NCBI GenBank assembly: GCA_017590115.1
Contig: JAGGNK010008781.1
Location: forward strand, 4,381,371-4,445,370
Reading direction: 5' to 3'
Length of the DNA: 64,000 nt
Source of the DNA: Montifringilla adamsi
Taxonomy: Eukaryota; Chordata; Aves; Passeriformes; Passeridae
Shown here: positions 13,501 through 22,500 of the stretch, piece by piece
Position numbering within the stretch: the stretch's first letter is position 1
Layout: each line of letters starts with the position of its first letter
Program-made: the position numbers and the translations under genes
Notes under the pieces: generated by a model
What the model was told of the DNA's origin: nothing
Databases searched by the model: none
What the model saw: the letters and a program-made list of their open reading frames with translations, nothing else

Positions 13501-16500
13501 ACCCTGTGCCCAGCAGGGGTAGGGATTCACCTGCCACTGGAAACTTGATCCAGGGGCTGCTCCAGCCCAGGGAATGTGTAGACATGGCAAAGCAGGTGGG
13601 GCAGGAGCTTGGGAAGGGCGTGGTTGGACACGGGTGGCTCGTGAAGGGCAGGTTGTGCTCCCCAGGGAAAGGTGTTCCCCAAACTGAAGAAGCGAAGCCC
13701 CCAGGGCTCCTCTGAGTCTGCGTCCGACAAGGAAGATGACGAAGCCACGGATTATGTCTTCAGGATCATCTATCCTGGGACACAGACAGAGTTTGGTGAG
13801 TGCAGCGCAGCCTTTGGGGGGGTTGGAGGAGCTGGGACACGGCGCTGGTGGGCACGGGGCAAACCGGGAGGTGGTTCCAGGGGAGGGGCTCTGCTTGTGC
13901 CAGCGCTGCCCGATTGAAATGTCATCATTCCTCCCTGGGAGGGTGGCAGGCCCTGGCACAGAGAGCAGCCAGATGTGGCTGCACCATCCCTGGAAGGCTC
14001 CAAGGCCAGGCTGGATGGGGCTTGGAGCAACCTGGGATCATGGAAGGTGTTCCTGCCCATGGCAAGGGGTGGAAATAAATGATCTCTAAATTTCCTTCCA
14101 ACCCAATCATTCCATGATTCTATCTTTTGGTTTTGTGTTGGTTTTTGTGGTTTTTTTGTTTGTTTGTTTTGGGTTTTTTTGTTTGTTTTTGTTTTAACTT
14201 CCACTTGGTACTGAGTCCTTTGTTTCTGCAGCTGCACAACAGCATTAATGGTCAGCAAAACCCCCTCTTAATAATACCCACATAATATCAGTAAAAAGGT
14301 TCACTTTGGTCACTTGGGGGCCACCTTCTGCCATCACAAGCCCCCAGGGATGATTTTTCTCTTGCTGCCCCCAGGCTGCACTAAATCCAGTGATGTTCCT
14401 TTGGTGTGGCTCCTGCAGCACAAAGGGGAGGTCTCAGCACCCTGCCCTGGGTGCTGCCAGGCTGCACCCACTGCCTTCGGTCCCTAACTGGAGGGAGGGG
14501 ATGCTGCTGGATTCTCCAAAGCAGAAATGCCTCTTCATGTCTGGTGGTGAATGACCTGAACCTGGCTGAAATGTCTGTACATATCTCCTCACTCTTCTGT
14601 GAGGTGCCAAGAACTGTTTTCTGACCTCTGGGGACATCATAGGTGACTTCAGAAGGGGGAGAGAATGAGTTTTAGATGGAAGACTTGTGGAGTGTTTTTT
14701 AAAAAAGCTCTGAAATTGGATGGGAACCTTTTTCCTACATTTTGGAGGCTATGAGGGAGAAATTACATCCGCTGTGACTCCTCCATAACGTCAGTTGAGA
14801 TTATACTTGGTTCTCCCTGCCTTCATCTGACTAACACAATTCAGTGAGTCAGATAAAAACCTGATTGGAGCTAAAACAGCAGATAGAGATGTGCCTTTCT
14901 GTGGCTGCCTTTTGAACTACCCCTTAAAATTCCATGCTGGGGGCCACATTTTCTGGGAAATGAATTGCTGCCACCTCCTCAGCTGGCATCATCACAGCCT
15001 GTGCTGTTCCTGTGCACCTCCTCAGCCAGGGGTGGAACTGCATCATTCTCTCTTCTCCACAGATTCTTCCTTTCTCCCCTTTCACTGGTGCCTTTGTCCT
15101 CTCTCTGTGTCTCTAGTTGCCATTAATGGTGCTTTTCACCCATTCCTTGCACCTGTGACTGCTGGGAGAGGGAAGATCATGAAGATTCCAGCTGGAAGCA
15201 AGATGGTGGTGATCCCCAAATGGTGTCTGAGTCTCCCTGGCAGATCCCGAGCTCTCCGTGCTGCTCTGGGCCCCTCTTGGCATCAGTGTAATGAGCTGTT
15301 GGTTGGGTCTGGTGCTCAGCTCACCTGTGTTGTCACTTGAGAGCTCCTGCAGAGCTGTCCCTGTCACCACTGACTGTCACTCCCTCAGTGGGAGGGGAAG
15401 AGACTTCTGTGGGAATAATTCAGTATTTTTCCTGCCAATGTCATTTATTCCTTATCACAAGCAAGGAGAGCCAGGGAGACCAAGGGGGAGTGAGGACACC
15501 TTTGCCCAGCCAGAAGATGAAATTTCTACCACAATTTAATTTCCAAGGAGGAATAAAAAGGATTATTCCTCATGGCCTAGGCTGTGTGTAGCTGGTACCT
15601 GAGCAGGACCCGAGGCCTTTGCAGCAGCACTTTGAGTTTAAGCAGGGATTAACAAGTGACAACATGCAGAGCTCCTGCTGTCCCTCTCAACCTCTTCGTC
15701 CAAGTCTTCATCTCCTGTCTTGTGATTTGGATGCTCCCTTCTTTCCCTGAACTTTGGATGGGATCCTTTGAGGGATGGACCTTTTCCCTTCCAGTAATCC
15801 ACTCTTCCTGGGGCAGCAGCTGATTTCAATCCTTTTTTCTCTCTGGAGCCTCTGTGTTGGGTGTTGGGTTTCTGCCTTGGTCAGCACGAAGCAGTTTAAG
15901 ATCAGCTTTCTGAATTAGCTGGTTAATTAGCAATGGTTCTCTCTCATCAGTGCTCTTTGTTCCCTTTTCTTTCTCCTGAGCTCACCAGTGCTGTGATTCC
16001 CTGTGGTGGCTCCTGCTTGGTTGCTGGAACCTCCTTGGCAAGAGCGGGATGCTGCATTTGGCAATGAAAGCTCTCTCTGTAGCTCCCTGACTGCAGGGCA
16101 GTGCCAGGCTGTAGCTGATGCTCCTCTCTGCCGTCCTGCAGTGCCCCAGGACCTGATGGACACTCCAGGGGCTGTCCTGCCCCCCATGTGGCAGCCCAGC
16201 ACCCGCAAATCCTCCTGCTCCTCCTGCTCCCAGAGTGGCTCCTCCGACGGGGGCCCGGCCAACGGCTGCAGCCACGAGAGGTACGAGGGCACACGGGCAC
16301 AGCAGAGCCAGGGCTCAGTGCCCAGGAGCCATGGCAGGGTCACTGGGATGTGGCTGAGGTGAGGCTTGTCCCTGCATCCTGGCACATGTCTGCTGCTCCA
16401 AGCCTGGCAGCAGGAATTGCTGCTCTGAACCTGGGCAGCATCCCTGGTGAATCTCTGCAGGCAAAGCTGGATCAGTGGGATCAAAGCCAGGCTGAGGGGA

Positions 16501-19500
16501 TGCACAGGAGCAGCTTCTCCCCTCACATCCTGTGTGTTTCTGTTGGCAGAGCTCCGCTGAAGCTGCTGTGTGACAACATGAAGTACCAGATCCTGTCCCG
16601 GGCCTTCTATGGATGTGAGTACTTGTCACCCCACTGCTGCCCTGGGATGTGTGACAGGATAAGGGATGAGGTCCTGGGCTGGGAGTGGTGCTGGGGGAGC
16701 TGGGACCAGCCTGCTGCACGTGCTCAGGGTGGGGAGCAAACAGCTGGGCTCTGACTTGAGCTCTGTGAGCAGCACCACTGGGGGTACAAGATAAGGGATT
16801 TGTCCCAGGAGACTCCCTGCTCCAAGAGCTGGATGTGGCTGCAGGAAGGTCTCCCTCAGGAGACCAGAGCTTTCTCCTGCTCTTCATCCTCGTATTTCCC
16901 AGAGTTCCCCAGCTGAAGGTGTGGTGTTCCTGCTGCAGGGTTGGCCTACTGCAGACACCTGTCCACGGTGAGGACCCACCTGTCGGCGCTGGTGAACCAC
17001 AACATCGTGTCCCCTGATGTCCCCTGCAGCGCCAGCGCGGGGCTCACCGTGGACATCTGGCACAGATACCTGCAGGACAGCTCGGTAGGGCCATGCCCTG
17101 GGGACACACCAGCTCTGCTGGGCTCGGGGAGCCCAGGGCAGTGTCACTGGAGTGGGTGTAGCACGGGGAGGTGATGAAACATATCATGAAGTTCCTCAAG
17201 GAGGGAAGTCAGCCAGGCTGTCCCAGGCTGCACGGAGCCTGAGGCTCCTAATCCTTGGCATGTGAGAGCTGAGGAGTGAGCACTGCTCTTCTTCAAGTGC
17301 TTCTGCTCAGAGCCTGCCTGCAGCAGTGTCTGTCACCCGGGTCCTGCTGTCCTGAATGGGGTCCTGATGTGCTGCCAGCTCAGGGGCACAGCAGTGGTGC
17401 TTTGGTGACTTTGTGGGCCACTCTTTGGTGTGGAGAGCCAAAATGTCCACCCACAGCAGCCTCTGGCTCTGCTTAAGCCCAGGCAGGGGTCTGAGGGATC
17501 ATGGGCAGTGAGGCTGGGGGCTCTCTAACACAGAGACTAGACAGAGTTAAAGAATAAAGTAGGTATTTATTAGAAGGCCTCAATGGGTCCACTTTGGGCA
17601 GCACAAGAGCCCAGCCAGGGCTACACCCAAGATGAGCCAAAATGGTCATGACCAGTTACAGGGTCTCTCACTTCTCAAGTTCTGTTCCATTTGCATGTTG
17701 GAGCTAATTGTCCAATTACAGCTTTAGCCCATGAAGCCCTATCCTTGTTTTTCTCTCTTCAATCTATGTTTTTTATACTCTTGGGCCTGAGATTTGGATC
17801 ATTTGTCCTTGGTCCCCAACTAGAGAAGGAATTGTTTTGTCTCCCTACTCTGTGAAGAGAGCTTGCCATCCCCTCATATGAAGCTCAGAACTGCCCACCA
17901 AAGCAGCACAGAATATGAAAAATATAAAAGCTAAAACCTGAGGCATCAGCTGTGGTGCTGATGGGTGGCACAGCCAGGCTGGGGACACCAGTACATCCTG
18001 GCTGTGTCTGTGCCCTGACCCAGGCTCTTCCCACAGAGTTACGAGGACCAGGAGCTGCTGCGGCTGATCTACTACGGCGGGATCCAGCACGAGATCAGGA
18101 AGGCTGTGTGGCCCTTCCTGCTGGGCCATTACCAGTTTGGGATGACAGAGGCAGAGAGGAAGGAGGTTGGTGAGGGTGTGCTGCCAGCTCAGCAGCTTGG
18201 TGTGCTCACTGGTGTGCTCTGGTCCTGCCCAGTAGCAGAGGTCTGTTAGCTCCATGGGAGATGGTTTGAAGTAGGGGTGAGGAGGAAGAGCATGTTCCTG
18301 GCACTAAGGGGCTGTAAAGCATGACATTGGGCTTCCTGACTCCGTTTTCCAGCATGGAAGAAGCCTCAGCACACTCCTGTGAGCCCACTGGGCCTCCTGT
18401 CCACTCTGGACTGGGCTGTAGGTAGGAGTGGGGCAAACCCTTGGGTCAGCAGGAATTGGTAGGGCCAAGCTTGTCAGTAGCCTGTGCAACTCCTCGTGTT
18501 CAGTGCCTTGTGCACCTTGGGAGGGCAGGGAGGAGATGGATGGGCATTTTTCCATCCAAATTTTGGCCACGTTTTGTGCAGGGTAAGGGTGGCTGTGTGC
18601 TGCGAATTCACACAAATGTGCACCGTCCTGCGTGGGGCACAGCTGGGGCTGGTTTGGGGCTCTCCAGGGACAGCCATCGCCAGCCCCTGTCCCCCTGTGT
18701 CCCAGGCTGATGAGCAGACCCGGGCGTGCTACGAGCACACCATGGCAGAGTGGCTGGGCTGTGAGGCCATCGTCCGGCAGCGCGAGAAGGAGTCCCACGC
18801 CGCAGCCCTGGCCAAGTGCTCCTCGGGGGCCAGTCTGGATTCCCACATCCAGAGGATGATGCACAGGGACTCAACCATCAGCAACGAGGTGAGGCCTTGG
18901 GCAGTGCCCACCCAGAGTCCCTGTGGGGTGCAGACACAGGTCCTGCCCAGCCTCCTCCCCTGACCTGTGCCCACCTGTGTGTCTTGTTGCTCGCTGTGTT
19001 CTGTGGAAGTGAAATATTCATTACCTGATGCACTCCTGGGGCAGGCTTAGCTCCATGGAAGATGGTTGGAGGTAAGGGTGAGGAGGAAGAGCATGTTCCT
19101 GGCACTAAGGGGCTGTGAAGCAGGGCTTCCTAGCTTCCTTTTCCAGCATGGAAGAAGCCTCAGCACACCCTCAGTACACTGTGTCATCCATGGGGACACC
19201 CAGCACCTTGGGTACTGGCTTTTAGTAATGCAGTGAGGAATGAGATCCACAGCCCAAACCAAAGGGTGTGGAGGGAAAAGTCTGTGAAAGGAAAGGCAGT
19301 CCTGGGAACAGAGTCCAGGGAGTGTTTCCATGAGAATTTTTTACTTGGAGGAGAAGAGCCCAGCATGGCAGAGCATTCCCTGACCTCAGGCTGCTGGCCC
19401 AGAGGGGAGGGGACCACTGGAGATTTGATCTGCTTCCCTCTGGGCAGTTTATGTGGGTGCTTTGGGAAAGAGATGAGCTCAGCCCTAGTCCTGCAGGCTA

Positions 19501-22500
19501 CGTGTGTGCCCAGAGAGGAAGGGATGCAGGGAAGGCAGGTCTGAGCCAGGGGCAGGGTGGAACAGCTCTCAGGGGTGCTGCTCCATTGGCTGAAGCCCTG
19601 GGAATTATTCCTATCCCCTCAGCATCTCCACCGAGGCTCTTCCTTTGGACCCACGTGTGGGAAGGGAGCTGGCAGAGCGAACACATGCAAAGTTCCCCCC
19701 TTTTCCCATCTCAACCTGAAATTTCCTGTTTTAAGTGCTCCCATGGTAATGGAGGAAAACTGTCGCGCTTCCTTTCCCCACCAGAGCCCTGCCCAGCAAA
19801 CACCCACAATACAAGGGTGGGGACAACTGCTGTTCTGAATGTGCTGTATTTTCTTAAAATCCTGTTGTTTGTGTGTGATGTCATGGCCATGCTCTGCACC
19901 TCTGCTCAGTTAATAGGGAGGACTTGCTCTCATTGTGGGCTGGTTGTTCAGAGGGACCCCACAGAGCCAGGCTGGTGCCTCCAAAGCCCAGCCCTTCCCT
20001 CTGTGCTTCAGCTGGAAGCCAGAACAGGGTGCTCGTGACTTTGAGAGGAGCTGTTTCCACCAAGTCTGGCTTAAAACATCAATATTTGTCCTTGAAGAAA
20101 AGGAAAAAAGCATGAATATGCTTGGAGGGACTGTTTTATAGCCTGACTTCATCGTTTATGTAAACGGAGCTGGGCTGAGCTGCATTGCTGCCAAATTAGG
20201 ACAGAGATTTGTAGAAATTCGCACTCCAGGGAGGCAGCGTGACCTCCATGCAGGCCAGAGGAAAGCAGCTCCTTCAGACCAAACACACAGCACTTGAACA
20301 AGTGCATTGACCTGACAAAACTTTGGCTTTGTCACCTCCCCAGAAGTGTCAGGGGCTGAGGCAGGACACTGTGCTGGGTGATGCAGAACCATGGATGTGA
20401 CAGGAAAATCATGGGTCAGATATTTACTGGATGCATTTTCTGCTTGTTCTTCACCTGCAGAAGTGCCACCTCTGCTTGAGTTCCCTCTCCCTGACCCCTT
20501 TGCTTTTCTTTTCTTTTGCTTCTCACTGCCCTTTTCCCTGTCCCCTGCAGTCCTCGCAGAGCTGCAGCTCTGGCCGGCAGAACCACGCCCGGCTGCAGAG
20601 TGACTCCAGCTCCAGCACCCAGGTACGTACCTTCTCCCTCCATTCCTTGTCCCCACGGCTCTGCTTTCCTTGGGCTGACCCCTCACCACAACCACAGTGA
20701 TTTCTGGTGATTTCTGACCTGTGTTGGAAGAGGTAAATGAGTCCCCAGCCTGCTTTGGAGCTGCTAATGTCAGATCTGTGCTCTGCTTGGGGGGTGCTGC
20801 TCCCTCTGTTCATGCCCAGGTGTTTAACACCTCTTGAAATTTCTGCCCAGTACATAATGCCAAGCAAAGCATAGTCCTTTGGAGCAGCGGTTTGTGGGCT
20901 TGGAGTTGTGCAAATGACCAAGTACTGACTCAGATCCAGGCAGAAGAAGCTAAAGGGGGATTTTCCTCCCTCTCCACTGCTGGGAACTTGGGCGCTATGA
21001 GTACATAGTTCTTGGGGATGTAGTGCCCATGTTCCCAACATTGGCTGAATGCTTCCCACTTTGCAGGTGTTTGAATCTGTGGATGAGGTGGAACAGACTG
21101 AAGTAGATTCTCAGCTGGAAGATGGCAAACAAAGCAAGATCCCCAATGGGACAGTCCCCAACGGCACGTGTTCCCCTGATTCTGGGCACCCCTCTTCCCA
21201 AAACTTCTCCATCACATCGGGGTTCTCAGAACGCAGCTTTAGCAACGAGGACAGTGCCCTGGAAACCACCAAATCCTCATCCAGCTCCCAGGGAAAGGCT
21301 GCTGGCTCCGACCTGCCAGCCCCACCGGACATGGACGGTGTCCAGCAGGAGAAGCTGCAGGGCCAAGACAGCCTGGAAGGCGAATTTCCCACTGGTGGAA
21401 GCGTGGATTTTGTCCCCATGGGTGAGGGCTCGGCGGGGCTCCTGCGTGACAGTGACACTGTGGCCCTGACTGTGGTGGAGAGCTGGGCAGACAGCGAGGC
21501 TGAGAAGCAGAGCCTGGTGGAGAGTGAGGACAACCTCTCTGAGGAGCCAGAGATGGAGAGTCTGTACCCACAGCTGGACTCTCTGACTGTGACTGATCTG
21601 ACCAGCAGTGAACCAGCTGCTCTCTCCTCCACGGGTGTCACCTACTCTGTAAGTACAGACCTGGCATGGGGGGGTTCCTTCCTGGCTCCCTTCAGGACCA
21701 CAGAGCAGTTGGGGTGGGAAGGGCCCTCTGGAGATCATCCCCTGCCAAGGGAGGGTCACCTGGGGTAGGTGACACAGGAATGTGTCCAGGTGGGTTTGGG
21801 ATGTCTCCAGAGAGAGACATTCCATGCACTTCCTGGGCACTGTTCCAGGGCTCTGCCACCCTGCATGGGAAGAAGTTTTTCCTCATGTTGTGTTTCAGTT
21901 TATGGCCGTTGCTCCTTGTCCTGTCACTTGGTACACCCGAAAAGAGTCTGGCACTCTTCTTTTGGCACATGATTTGAGATGTTTGTGTGGATTTATGAGA
22001 TTTCCTCTCAGTCTTCTCTAGACTGACCAGGCCCAACTCCTGCAGTCTCTCCTCATCATAGAGATACTTCAGACCCCAAATAATCTCTCTGGCAGCGCCT
22101 TGTCTTTCTTGAGCTGTGGAGCCCAGAATTGAGCACCACACTCCAGATGTGCCTCACTGGGGCTGAGTGGAGGGGCAGGATTTACCTGCATTTACCCTGT
22201 GCTGATCCTGCAGTTGGGCATAGAGAGGCTCCCACCCAAACTCTGGCCTGTCTCTCCACTGCCCTTGCAGCTCTCTCCCTGTTTTTTACTAGAAAACAAA
22301 TCAACTCTGCTCTTGTTTTGGGCAGCCAGAGCTGCTGGACATGTACACGGTGAACCTACACCGTATCGAGAAGGATGTGCAGCGCTGTGACCGCAACTAC
22401 TGGTACTTCACCCCCGCCAACCTGGAGAAGCTCCGCAACGTCATGTGCAGGTGGGGGCTGTGGGGGCCTTCCTGGGATTCACCTGCAAGCTGGAGCCTCA

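Larger units (their letters stand above)
13796..16141 (+). other. SGSM1: SGSM1 intron between window exons 10 and 11
   Basis: Holds a CR1 3' end (13983-14121) and a T/G-rich simple tract (about 14125-14196). I see no counterpart of the alternative segment of about 60 residues found here in a human isoform. Confidence 0.7.
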
